DNA of 64,000 bases, from assembly GCA_021776475.1 (NCBI GenBank), contig JAJFFV010000005.1, positions 248,001 through 312,000 of the forward strand, in the 5' to 3' direction. Position numbers and translations under genes: made by a program. This stretch comes from Parvularculaceae bacterium (lineage in GTDB: Bacteria; Pseudomonadota; Alphaproteobacteria; Caulobacterales; Parvularculaceae). The notes under the pieces were generated by a model. It was not told the origin of the DNA, did no database searches, and was given only the letters and a program-made list of their open reading frames with translations. Each line of letters starts with the position of its first letter. Position 1 is the stretch's first letter. Below, piece after piece: positions 1 through 7,654 of the stretch.

Positions 1-887
1 ATCATTGCCTTGACGCTATTTATTTCACTCGGGCTGGCGATGATGTTTGCATAAGTGTCGGACCACACCACAACGGCGCGCGAGACGTCAAAGAGCTGGC
101 TGGTCACACTCAACTGATCACCGGCGAGCGCGATTGATCCGGAGAGGATGAACTCCGGACGACCCGCATTGTCATCAATTGTTGAAGCTGCTGACAGAAG
201 TGTCTCAAAGGACGTATACGGCCCATAAACAAAGACATTTTTGAACCGGCTGAGGCGGTCGATCAGTTCAACCCGGAACCCGACTGGAATTACTTCCGCC
301 AGTTCCGTATCACCGGCAAAACTGAATTGCGCAACCAACACGCGCGGCCCCGATGGCATTTGAAGTGATGGGTCAGTTTGCCTGCCAGTCATCGCAGCAC
401 TAATGAGCAGGATAACAACCACTGCAATTAATGCCAGCACTGTGAGGGGTCCGAAACGGCGGAGCCGGCCCAGTGCTGGGTGGTCGGTGGGCGCATCAGG
501 CGTAGCCGCAAATTGTGTTACAGGTGGGCTGATTTGTGCCACCTGTGGCTCTGATGGCGTCGTCCGGGTCTCAATTTTTGGGGCATATCGGCCTTTGGGA
601 ATGGTGATCAATACAGGGTCCGCGGCCCCGTCGCCGTGATAGTACGCCGCCAGCATGGCGCGCAGACGGCCCATTTGAACCCGGACGATCGGGTCGGTAT
701 TGGAATCGAAAGTCTCGTCGCGGCCCAAAACATCCTGAGCGATAATCGTGCCTAAAAGCTGCTCAGCGCGGCCTTCCAAATGCTCTTCTATGATGTATTT
801 GAGCAGCTCGGTGCTGCGTGCCGATTTCTGGAACGCTGGGCTGCCCAAAACCCGATCTAGAGCATCGCGAATAGCTGTTTTGTCCAT
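1..887 (-). CDS. TolB-like signalling protein, N-terminal part (runs off left edge)
   Basis: This is an open reading frame on the minus strand from ATG at 887 to the window edge, absent from the ORF track because it lacks a stop. The first 100 residues (start MDKTAIRDALDRVLGS, then VRVQMGRLRAMLAAYY and ITIPKGRYAP) match the N-terminal domain that alphaproteobacteria place before TolB-like or TPR regions. One transmembrane segment follows (LTVLALIAVVVVILLISAAM). After it comes a stretch resembling TolB N-terminal folds (RVLVAQFSFAGD, FILSGSIALAGDQLSV). By family it is an inner-membrane sensor or scaffold with a periplasmic C-terminus; ligand and role are unknown. It diverges from the HTH gene at 1130 across a palindrome-rich gap. 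Confidence 0.75.
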   Translation of the reverse strand, partial: MDKTAIRDALDRVLGSPAFQKSARSTELLKYIIEEHLEGRAEQLLGTIIAQDVLGRDETFDSNTDPIVRVQMGRLRAMLAAYYHGDGAADPVLITIPKGRYAPKIETRTTPSEPQVAQISPPVTQFAATPDAPTDHPALGRLRRFGPLTVLALIAVVVILLISAAMTGRQTDPSLQMPSGPRVLVAQFSFAGDTELAEVIPVGFRVELIDRLSRFKNVFVYGPYTSFETLLSAASTIDDNAGRPEFILSGSIALAGDQLSVTSQLFDVSRAVVVWSDTYANIIASPSEINSVKAM

Positions 888-922
888 GAAACCCCGCACA
901 TAGTCTGACTTAACAGCTTCAT

Positions 923-1043
923 GTAACCGTTACAATATTCCCGTTATGAGTGTGTCCAACAAATATGTTCCCGTCAATAGACACTCCTGTAACTGTTACC
1001 TCCAAGGCGCCAGTAATTGTCATCAGCAACAAATGTAACGGTA
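923..1043. promoter_or_regulatory. Repeated GTAAC-N-GTTAC palindromes in a divergent promoter region
   Basis: Two perfect 11-bp palindromes, GTAACCGTTAC (923-933) and GTAACTGTTAC (989-999), sit 66 bp apart between the divergent genes at 887 and 1130. A third, incomplete site GTAACGGTA lies at 1035-1043. Regular palindromes in a divergent gap suggest a dimeric regulator. The HTH protein encoded next door is a natural candidate, but nothing in the sequence proves this. Confidence 0.5.
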
Positions 1044-1129
1044 AGATACTCCTGAAACATAACGGCCCGACCTAGAAATTCAATCAGACAGAAAGGCAGC
1101 AAGGTTTCTTAATCGTAGAAAGGGCAGAC

Positions 1130-1459
1130 ATGGTATCAACCCAACAGGCGAGTTGGTTAAAAGTTGGCAACTTCAACGTCAAACTCGAACGCACGTCCAA
1201 GCAAACACAGTCCGCCCTTGGCCTGGCATCTAGAGAAATCACTTTCCTGACCCTGCTGGCCCAAGGACACGGCCTTAAAAGCATTGCCAGAGCAATGGAA
1301 ATCTCGCCCCACACAGCTGACACCTACCGGCGACGCGTTTATGAAAAGCTCGGGGTCAACTCCGCTGCCTGCGCCGTTTTGATCGCGGTCGCTCACTATG
1401 CCGGGGCCACGATTGAATATCACGATCAGGCCGCGCCACCCTTTGACGAAGCTGCCTGA
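1130..1459 (+). CDS. HTH-only LuxR/NarL-type transcriptional regulator
   Basis: This 109-residue protein consists almost entirely of a LuxR-type helix-turn-helix (about residues 30-95: LASREITFLTLLAQGHGLKSIARAMEISPHTADTYRRRVYEKLGV). It has no receiver or autoinducer domain. The C-terminal part of the HTH continues into an unusual hydrophobic helix (AACAVLIAVAHYAGATI) shared with the paralogue at 3128. Such stand-alone domains bind DNA as dimers. It is followed after 9 bp by the DUF488 gene, so the two are probably cotranscribed. Palindromes upstream may be its own operators (inference). Confidence 0.8.
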   Translation: MVSTQQASWLKVGNFNVKLERTSKQTQSALGLASREITFLTLLAQGHGLKSIARAMEISPHTADTYRRRVYEKLGVNSAACAVLIAVAHYAGATIEYHDQAAPPFDEAA

Positions 1460-1468
1460 AGGAACCAA

Positions 1469-1813
1469 ATGCTGATCAAGCTGAAACGTGCTTATGAAGC
1501 GCCGGCAAGAGCCGACGGCTACCGCGTACTGGTTGAACGACTATGGCCGCGCGGCGTCAGCAAGGATGAGGCGGCCTTGGATCGCTGGCTGAAGGACATT
1601 GCCCCCAGCCCTGAGTTGCGTAATTGGTACGGTCACGATCCTGAGAAGTGGCCCGAATTTCAACAACGATACCAACGTGAACTGATGGCTAACAACGACC
1701 AGGTCGAGGTGTTGCGGGCGCTCTGTGAACAAAAGACGGTGACCTTTATCTACGCAGCGAAGGACGAAGAGCACAACAGCGCTGTTGTGCTGAAGGCATT
1801 TCTGGACGGTTAG
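1469..1813 (+). CDS. DUF488 family protein (YeaO-like)
   Basis: The 114-residue product matches the short DUF488 family: start LIKLKRAYEAP, then VLVERLWPRGVSKD, WLKDIAPSPELRNWYGHDPEKWPEF and the late TFIYAAKDEEHNSAVVL. Members are small cytosolic proteins of unknown biochemical role. The start has AGGAA just upstream and lies 9 bp after the HTH gene stop, indicating one operon. Its stop overlaps the convergent TetR gene stop by 4 nt. Confidence 0.88.
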   Translation: MLIKLKRAYEAPARADGYRVLVERLWPRGVSKDEAALDRWLKDIAPSPELRNWYGHDPEKWPEFQQRYQRELMANNDQVEVLRALCEQKTVTFIYAAKDEEHNSAVVLKAFLDG

Positions 1814-2388
1814 GCCCGTTCAGCGGCGATATGCCTGTTGATCCAGTGTTGCGCCGTGCTTCTTGCATGCCTGGCGATAGTTGGATCGCCGGTGATTTGG
1901 GCAACCGCGACTGCCCCCTCCTGAAGCAGGTTTAGTTCGATCGCCAGGCGCTCTGGTTCGGGATGTTCTGCTGCGCGGGCAAGCTCTTCAAAATATGCGA
2001 GCACAAGCTTTTTGTGCATCCTTGCTTCTTGAAACACGGGGCTGCGTTTATCGTTGAACTCACTGGAGGCGCTCATAAACGGGCATCCATAAAACTCGTC
2101 GTCATTAATCCAGTGTTCCAGAAAATCGAATGTTAAAAGGAGCCTTTGTGTCGGATCAGCCCCCCCAGCTTCGACAAACTGACGCAGCGCCGCGCGGAAT
2201 TCGGCATCTTTCTTAGCAAGCACCGCGACAATCAGGTCTTCTTTGGTCTTAAAATGACGATAGAGGGTGGTTTTGGCGATGCCAGACTCGGCGATGATCC
2301 GGTCGATCCCGACACCATTGTACCCGTGCTTGTTGAACAGGTTCGTCGCCACCTCAACAAGATGGTACTTTTTTTCTGCCCGTTTCAT
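1810..2388 (-). CDS. TetR/AcrR family transcriptional regulator
   Basis: The 192-residue protein has the TetR N-terminal HTH (residues about 10-55, GVGIDRIIAESGIAKTTLYRHFKTKEDLI) and a helical C-terminal ligand domain (LEHWINDDEFYGCPFMSASSEF) seen in AcrR-like regulators. It is divergent from the SPW membrane gene at 2609. The shared gap holds a 22-bp palindrome with AACGATAC/GTATCGTT arms plus two further GTATCG-type half sites, one close to this gene's own start. That layout fits a repressor controlling itself and the divergent gene; the ligand is unknown. Confidence 0.88.
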   Translation of the reverse strand: MKRAEKKYHLVEVATNLFNKHGYNGVGIDRIIAESGIAKTTLYRHFKTKEDLIVAVLAKKDAEFRAALRQFVEAGGADPTQRLLLTFDFLEHWINDDEFYGCPFMSASSEFNDKRSPVFQEARMHKKLVLAYFEELARAAEHPEPERLAIELNLLQEGAVAVAQITGDPTIARHARSTAQHWINRHIAAERA

Positions 2389-2417
2389 AATTCAACGCCC
2401 TGAATAGAAACTGATTG

Positions 2418-2581
2418 GTATCGCGTATTCGTGAGGATCACCTTCTGATTTGTCAATAAATATATGTTATATAGGCACAAGATAACGTTATTTCTATAAA
2501 ACGATACTAATTTGTACTTTTCTATTGACAAAAATTTACACCTCCCTCAAGTTCAACTCAACGATACCGTTCTGTATCGTT
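2418..2581. promoter_or_regulatory. Operator set for the divergent TetR / SPW pair
   Basis: A perfect palindrome AACGATAC-cgttct-GTATCGTT (2560-2581, 8-bp arms, 6-bp spacer) lies just upstream of the SPW gene. A TTGACA hexamer at 2525-2530 lies before it, so the operator falls near the expected transcription start. An AACGATAC half site occurs at 2500-2507 and a GTATCG half site at 2418-2423 near the TetR start. Binding by the neighbouring TetR protein is inferred from position. Confidence 0.6.
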
Positions 2582-2608
2582 TTAAATAAAATATTTGGGA
2601 GAACCGAC

Positions 2609-3055
2609 ATGATACTGCAATTCCTTTCACCAAAACATCACGGCATTCTCGATTATCTCGCAGCCGCCGGCCTGATCATATTTCCGTTTCTCCTCGGCCT
2701 AGGATCCGACGGGCTCGTCGCCCTGTTACTTTCGGTCACTGGTGGAATCGGGCTGATCACATATAGTCTGCTAACGGATTACAAATTCGGCGCTTTCAAA
2801 TTATTCTCCTACGATCTCCACCTTTTTCTTGACCTATCTGCCGCTGCCGCCTTCATTACTGCGCCGTTTGCGTTCGGGTTTGAAACGCTAACGTCAATTT
2901 ATTATTTCGTTATGGCAGCGGGTGTGATCGCAGTTGTTGCAGTAAGCAAACGGGTGCCGACCGCCAACCTGGCTGACAATATGGCATCCTCATCGGTCAA
3001 CACACCGCAAGCAGCTGTTACTACACCACCAGAAACAGACATTCCATCCGTTTAG
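2609..3055 (+). CDS. SPW-repeat-type small membrane protein
   Basis: I start it at ATG 2609 (148 residues), preceded by GGGAG, rather than at the track start 2525, which lies upstream of the operator. The sequence begins MILQFLSPKHHGILDYLAAAGLIIFPFLLG and has four hydrophobic segments, then a polar Thr/Pro-rich cytosolic tail of about 30 residues. It resembles the SPW-repeat and related four-helix membrane proteins. Function is unknown. The palindromic operator in its promoter and the divergent TetR gene imply inducible expression. Confidence 0.75.
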   Translation: MILQFLSPKHHGILDYLAAAGLIIFPFLLGLGSDGLVALLLSVTGGIGLITYSLLTDYKFGAFKLFSYDLHLFLDLSAAAAFITAPFAFGFETLTSIYYFVMAAGVIAVVAVSKRVPTANLADNMASSSVNTPQAAVTTPPETDIPSV

Positions 3056-3127
3056 CTACCTGTGTCAGCCGAGCGATACAGAAACGGCTGGGTCACCGGT
3101 ATACTCCGCAGCACAAAGAGTATTGTC

Positions 3128-3448
3128 ATGAAACAATCATCAGATGACTGGGTCAGGGCGGGCAAATACAAGATCAAACTGAATCAGAATGACAAAAGCA
3201 GTATGGGCCTTTCCTCGCGGGAGTCCCAGATTCTGGGTTTGTTGGTACGGGGGTACAGCCTCAAACGCATTGCGCATGATATGGACATTTCTCCGCATAC
3301 AGCCGATACCTACAAGCGCCGCTTATATGGCAAGCTGGGTGTATCCTCGGCTGCCTGTGCCATTGTAATTGCGGTCGCCCACTATACGGGTGCCCTGATT
3401 GAATCAGTCGACACGGAAAATCGCGTAACGACAACCGGAAACGCCTAG
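3128..3448 (+). CDS. HTH-only LuxR/NarL-type regulator, paralogue of the 1130 gene
   Basis: I use ATG 3128 (106 residues, MKQSSDDWVRAGKYKIKLNQ) because the paralogue at 1130 begins at the equivalent point; the track start 3062 adds an unrelated leader. The HTH core SRESQILGLLVRGYSLKRIAHDMDISPHTADTYKRRLYGKLGVSSAACAIVIAVAHYTGA closely matches the 1130 protein, including the hydrophobic end. There is no sensor domain. The pair brackets the DUF488/TetR/SPW cluster, suggesting a local duplication. Unlike the 1130 gene, I see no GTAAC palindrome upstream. Confidence 0.8.
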   Translation: MKQSSDDWVRAGKYKIKLNQNDKSSMGLSSRESQILGLLVRGYSLKRIAHDMDISPHTADTYKRRLYGKLGVSSAACAIVIAVAHYTGALIESVDTENRVTTTGNA

Positions 3449-3542
3449 ATCTGTCCACGGTGGTGGCAACATAGCTGAGCCCAGATGACGGCCATCACCA
3501 GTCAGTATGGGCAATTTCCGGCACTTGGCGGAACAGGACGAG

Positions 3543-4139
3543 CTAGATTACGCCTTCCATCTCGTCGGACAGACGCTTGCCTTCCAGCATCACCCATGAC
3601 GCAAGCCAGACCGCGCCGCCGGTGATCATAATCAGCAGATCAGATAAGCTGACACCAACAACCCAGATCGCGCCGTCGGCACTGTCATGGGTCATCAGGG
3701 GGGGCATCGCCATAAGCATTACGGTCTTCAACACGCCGAAAAAGAAGATGGCTCGGCCGAAACGTGTCAGCAAATCAATCGTCTGTGTGGTGAAGAACTC
3801 ACCCATCTGAAAAAGAGAGAATAGTTTTCGAAGCTGGAACAGACCATAACTCGCCACTAGCGTAACAATCAACACCATAGCACCGCCGATGATGCGTTTG
3901 AACGGGGTCAGGTTGAATTCGATGCTGCCAAGACGAATTAGGAAAGCAATTTCTTCCTGGTCGCCGAACAGCAAGCGCAGGCAGGTCAGCGGCACTAGAA
4001 TGGCAAGAACTACTGCGACCCATTTGAGGATGCGCGAGCGCCGCTTGATACGCTGCAAATTGGCGTCCTGTGTGACAGGTGACATGTCCTTGTTTCCTGG
4101 ATAGACTTTCGCAGATAGTGTCGACGTCCCGCTCTCCAT
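3543..4139 (-). CDS. DUF2975-like four-helix membrane protein
   Basis: The 198-residue version from ATG 4139 has a GGGAG motif about 10 nt upstream; the track start at 4190 and an internal ATG at about 4085 (MSPVTQ) are alternatives. After a basic cytosolic leader (RIKRRSRILKW) there are four membrane segments. The ending SDLLIMITGGAVWLASWVMLEGKRLSDEMEGVI matches the DUF2975 pattern. Typical DUF2975 genes are followed by a YozG-type HTH gene; I do not see one here. Function unknown. Confidence 0.65.
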   Translation of the reverse strand: MESGTSTLSAKVYPGNKDMSPVTQDANLQRIKRRSRILKWVAVVLAILVPLTCLRLLFGDQEEIAFLIRLGSIEFNLTPFKRIIGGAMVLIVTLVASYGLFQLRKLFSLFQMGEFFTTQTIDLLTRFGRAIFFFGVLKTVMLMAMPPLMTHDSADGAIWVVGVSLSDLLIMITGGAVWLASWVMLEGKRLSDEMEGVI

Positions 4140-4313
4140 TGCGAAGTTCTCCCTGAACTTTCCCAAACGCCCGATTGGAAGTACTGCCATAACGTATATT
4201 TGTGCGCTACGACATATTTACAAGTAAGTAATGGCGAAAAAAAGCACCGGAAGGTCACAGCGTTGCGATATCCGGTCGCCCGATTAACAGCACAGCGTCG
4301 TTAGCCGACGGGC

Positions 4314-4478
4314 CTACTGAGTAGTATTGCTGGCAAATGTCGGCAACTCTATGAGACTTTGACTGGTCTCACTGCCGCTCGCGCTGCCCGTCAGCCCGGT
4401 CATTGCCAACCAAATAAGCCCCAGCACTATCGCCGCAATGAACGCTAGATCAAAAACCCTCTTCATGATGTTTGTCAT
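4314..4478 (-). CDS. Small single-pass membrane protein
   Basis: The ORF track gives 114 residues from 4658, but a strong ribosome site (CGGGAGAG) precedes ATG 4478, giving 54 residues: MTNIMKRVFDLAFIAAIVLGLIWLAMTG and a polar Ser/Thr-rich tail. An ATG near 4588 (MAQDKGKS) is possible but has no clear ribosome site. It has one membrane helix near the N-terminus. I do not recognise a family. Confidence 0.45.
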   Translation of the reverse strand: MTNIMKRVFDLAFIAAIVLGLIWLAMTGLTGSASGSETSQSLIELPTFASNTTQ

Positions 4479-4686
4479 TTTTTTCTCTCCCGCAGACTTC
4501 ACGTTAACCATAAAGAAGCCGATTATATTGCTCGCCAGGCCCTTAAGCGGGTTTTCAGAGCTTACACTTTTCCCTTTGTCTTGTGCCATTTTTTTTACAT
4601 TTCCCTGATCTCTCACAAGGTCACGGCTGCAAGGGGCGGGCCAGTAGCGCGCGAGCAAAGGGGCGGGGATATCTTAATAAAGACGG

Positions 4687-5313
4687 TTAACAGCGAATGA
4701 AGCCGGTCGCATCAGACAAACTAGCCTGGCGTTCGCTCAAGCCGCAATACGCAATCACCTGTCTCAGGGTTTTTTCTCGCGCATACAGAAGATCATTGAA
4801 ACTCACTGACAACCAGGAAATTTCATGAGCGATCAGGTCCGTATAGGCGTTGTCATAAAGCGTTTTGGCCCCGGCAGCGCCAAATTGCAGATACCAGCCA
4901 CGGCGTTTACGTGTTTTTTCAATTGCCTCGAATGGCCGATGCATCACAAGCACATCCATATCGAACACCTGTTTCAGGTATGGCAGGCATAAGCACGCTG
5001 CAGGTGACTTTAGCAAGATCGGCATCGTCGTGTCGTCGGGCAGATGCTCAAGCATCGCTGCGTGAAATTTTTCCGCAAATTCCAGGCAGGCAGCCTGACG
5101 GGTTTCGTCAGGCATGTCTCTTATCCGCATCTCATTTTCATCGACCAGCGCGAGCATCAGATCACGAAAGGCAACGTGTTCGAATGATTCCGGTATGCGC
5201 GGATCATTGGTTTCAAAAAAAGGCCCAGGCGCTGGGATGCCGAATGCGGCAAGCGCGCCAGCAAGCGCCGTTGTTCCGCTACCATACGCCCCTGTGACAA
5301 GAATGATTCTCAT
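4687..5313 (-). CDS. Sulfotransferase-like P-loop protein
   Basis: The 208-residue protein starts with a P-loop variant, MRIILVTGAYGSGTTALAGALAAFGI, typical of the 5'-PSB loop that binds the phosphosulfate donor in PAPS-dependent sulfotransferases. A later stretch LKSPAACLCLPYLKQVFDMDVLVMHRPFEAI fits the 3'-phosphate-binding region of the family. It is short compared with usual sulfotransferases (250-300 residues), and the acceptor is unknown. It diverges from the membrane gene at 5422 across a 32-bp palindrome that may control either or both genes. Confidence 0.65.
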   Translation of the reverse strand: MRIILVTGAYGSGTTALAGALAAFGIPAPGPFFETNDPRIPESFEHVAFRDLMLALVDENEMRIRDMPDETRQAACLEFAEKFHAAMLEHLPDDTTMPILLKSPAACLCLPYLKQVFDMDVLVMHRPFEAIEKTRKRRGWYLQFGAAGAKTLYDNAYTDLIAHEISWLSVSFNDLLYAREKTLRQVIAYCGLSERQASLSDATGFIRC

Positions 5314-5377
5314 AGTTTTTTTTTACGCGCTTCACGAATTTAATTCAAACATCCTGCTTCCGTGTTGACAGGTCTGG

Positions 5378-5409
5378 TTATTTATGTAACTTATTGGTTA
5401 CATAAATAA
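5378..5409. promoter_or_regulatory. Perfect 13-bp-arm palindrome in a divergent promoter
   Basis: TTATTTATGTAAC-ttattg-GTTACATAAATAA is a perfect inverted repeat with 13-bp arms and a 6-bp spacer. It ends 13 bp before the start codon at 5422, and a TTGACA hexamer lies at 5365-5370, so it covers the expected -10 region. It looks like a repressor site for a dimeric regulator (TetR or MarR type) encoded elsewhere. Confidence 0.6.
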
Positions 5410-5421
5410 TGAGGGAACAAC

Positions 5422-5859
5422 ATGTCTCAAACACAAACCTCATCCGTACCCATGTGGTTCTGGATAGTCAGTGGCATCGCGCTTGTATGGAACGCTATCG
5501 GCGCTCTTCAATATTTCGCTTTCGTCACGATCACCGAGGAAGCGCTTGCCGCTCTACCAGCGGCAGAACGGGCGCTGTATGAAAACGTCGCGCCGTGGGC
5601 GACCGCTGCTTTTGCGATTGCGACCTTTGGTGGTGTTGTGGGCTGCCTTCTTTTGCTGTTGCGCAAGTCGCTCGCATTCACGGTGCTGATTGTCTCGCTT
5701 GTGGCCGTCCTTGTACAACAGATCCGCAATCTGGCGTTGACGAACTTCATCGAGGTCTATGGCCCCGGTGTGTTGTTGCCGTTTTTACTTGTCACCATCA
5801 TTAGTGTCTTCCTTGTCTGGTTTGCCCGGATGGCGAAAGGCAAAGGTTGGATTAGGTGA
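5422..5859 (+). CDS. Four-helix membrane protein of unknown function
   Basis: The 145-residue protein starts MSQTQTSSVPMWFWIVSGIALVWNAIGALQYFA and has four predicted membrane segments separated by short loops, with a short basic tail (RMAKGKGWIR). It resembles small proteins of marine alphaproteobacteria that databases often call sugar transporter without support. GAGGGA precedes the start. Expression is probably controlled through the palindrome directly upstream. Confidence 0.7.
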   Translation: MSQTQTSSVPMWFWIVSGIALVWNAIGALQYFAFVTITEEALAALPAAERALYENVAPWATAAFAIATFGGVVGCLLLLLRKSLAFTVLIVSLVAVLVQQIRNLALTNFIEVYGPGVLLPFLLVTIISVFLVWFARMAKGKGWIR

Positions 5860-6028
5860 CAGGATCATAAGGCGGCCTCACTTGTGCTTCTCGCCCGCGC
5901 CCGTAAAACGTCAGATAATCGTGCGACCGTGAAAAATTGAAAGGTAAATCAGTCTCCTGATTGTGATCAGATCAGCGTATACAGCCGAACGTGACGGTGA
6001 GACCATGCGGCGCATCACCGGAGTGCTC

Positions 6029-6625
6029 ATGATGAACAAATTGACGTCGCTCGTTACCCTCGCGATTGTTTCTCTTACCGCCTGCACCAGCGGGCCTGCG
6101 GCGTTCGATCAGGCATCGGTCTCCAATGATCTTAGTTTTGCTGCTTATGATGCCATCTATATCGCGCCGGTGATTGTGGACCGAGATCTCGAAAAGCGTC
6201 TCTCCACCAGGTTTATTGAACCGACATCTCTGTTCGACCGGGAAGGAAAATGCGCGCTAACAAAGGTCGAACTCTCCAGTCTGGTTGATGACTTTCACGA
6301 TCTGCTGGTCAGCGAGGTCGGCAAGTCATCCCGCATTTCAACGGTAGCATCTGGTGACAACATCCTCGCCGTTTCGGCGATCCTGACCGATTTTGATCCC
6401 TGCAGCTCATCTGCCGCCAGTGCATCGTTCGTGCTGACCGACAATGGCGACGTCCTCGCGACGTTGCGCGACAGTTATCACGCGCCAACAAATTTATCCT
6501 ATCGGTCCGATCAGACCGGTGATCCGTTCTTTACACGGGAGCCAGCAACCTTTCGCGGACAGAATATCCACGCTGCTTTCCGCAAATGGAGCCGCAATCT
6601 TGCGCTAACGATTTCGGACTCTTGA
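6029..6625 (+). CDS. Lipoprotein, DUF3313-like
   Basis: I choose ATG 6029 (198 residues), preceded by CGGAG, over the track start 5963. The N-terminus MMNKLTSLVTLAIVSLTACTSGP is a lipoprotein signal with lipobox LTAC. The mature part (AYDAIYIAPVIVD, ILAVSAILTDFDPCSSS, DSYHAPTNLSYRSD) resembles the DUF3313 type of outer-membrane-associated lipoproteins. No enzyme motif is visible. It stands alone, with a T-run after the stop but no clear hairpin. Confidence 0.7.
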   Translation: MMNKLTSLVTLAIVSLTACTSGPAAFDQASVSNDLSFAAYDAIYIAPVIVDRDLEKRLSTRFIEPTSLFDREGKCALTKVELSSLVDDFHDLLVSEVGKSSRISTVASGDNILAVSAILTDFDPCSSSAASASFVLTDNGDVLATLRDSYHAPTNLSYRSDQTGDPFFTREPATFRGQNIHAAFRKWSRNLALTISDS

Positions 6626-7002
6626 TTCGGACAGATACCTTTTTTTTCCCTCCCGCCGGTGCCGCTCTTTTATCAATCTATCAATTTTCATCAATTCGTT
6701 CTTCAAATACTTGCTGTGCTGTGCAAATTTAACTTGTTCATTGCACGCCAAGAATCCCGGAGGCGATCACCTGGCTCCTGCGACTAAAGGCTATAGCAGT
6801 TTGCCCCTCAGAATCCATTTGCTTCAATAGACGGTTCGGGAAACCAGATATGGCTTCCAGCAAGTGTTGGGTATAGATTTCTCGGGTATCCTGCCCGATG
6901 TTTCAAGCAAGTGTCCGACCACCCCCGTTAAGTATTTGTTAACCATAATTGACACTTAAATGGAGCCGGTAATAGCGCGAGATGGCGTCAGGAGAGACCG
7001 TT
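6626..7002 (+). promoter_or_regulatory. Intergenic region with a perfect CtrA-type box
   Basis: No gene is visible in these 377 bases. At 6928-6943 the sequence TTAA-gtatttg-TTAAC matches the alphaproteobacterial CtrA consensus TTAA-N7-TTAAC exactly, 60 bp before the start at 7003. A 7-bp inverted repeat AAGTGTC (6909-6915) / GACACTT (6951-6957) brackets the box. The earlier part contains AT-rich TATCAAT-like repeats. Confidence 0.55.
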
Positions 7003-7179
7003 ATGGAACGCATGGATTACACCAACGGCACCCCATTCTGGGAAGGATCCCGCTCCCTCGACGCGGGCACAGAGGCAAAGCGCGGTGGCCTCTCCAAAAC
7101 CATCAGTATCAGCATTGTCCTCACCGGCATCGCCCTCGTTGCGACACTGATTTACGCCCTGGGCGGGTTAGCCGGTTAG
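7003..7179 (+). CDS. Tail-anchored small membrane protein
   Basis: ATG 7003 is chosen over 6982 because AGGAGA lies 7 nt upstream of it. The 58-residue product has a polar N-terminal half (MERMDYTNGTPFWEGSRSL) and one C-terminal membrane helix (TISISIVLTGIALVATLIYALGG) that ends almost at the stop. The layout matches the mini-proteins at 7817 and 13618, although the N-terminal motif differs. A perfect CtrA-type box lies upstream, hinting at cell-cycle control. No family is recognised. Confidence 0.6.
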   Translation: MERMDYTNGTPFWEGSRSLDAGTEAKRGGLSKTISISIVLTGIALVATLIYALGGLAG

Positions 7180-7654
7180 TGGCCATAATCAGCAGTCTAC
7201 TGAGTAAATTCAAAGACCAGAACCAAGTGAGGGTTTACGCAGGTATTGAAGACTCAGGAGATGGGTGATTGAAATTGATCCCCAGCAGATCCATTTTTTT
7301 TGCCAAAACCCGGCCCCCTAAAATGGCAATCTGCTTTTTACCAAGCGCGATGCGGGCAATGATCATCAGGAAGAAAAATAAAAGCGCAGGTCGAGGCTCG
7401 CGCACTGCGGCATCGTGAGGATGCTGCTGGGTTTGAGTGCCGTGGTTGGCGCGCTGGCAGGCTGACCCTCACGGGCACCGCGCCCCTCCCGTGCCGGGGC
7501 ACAACAAGCCCCCCCGAGCCCTTGCCCCCGCGCGTCCTGTCTCACCCGCGACCCTGAGACAAGCAGTTCAGATACCGGTGGATGGTTCCACACCGGTATC
7601 GCAAAGAAATTCCAGGCCATTAAATTACAGAAAAACAATGACTTATAAAAAATC
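7180..7654. other. Gene-free stretch with a 10-bp-arm hairpin
   Basis: I see no convincing gene here. The 118-residue minus-strand ORF (7366-7722) is compositionally odd and runs through the promoter of the next gene. GATACCGGTG-gatggttcca-CACCGGTATC (7571-7600) is a perfect inverted repeat with 10-bp arms, about 55 bp before the operator of the 7817 gene. The middle is rich in C-tracts. Confidence 0.4.
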
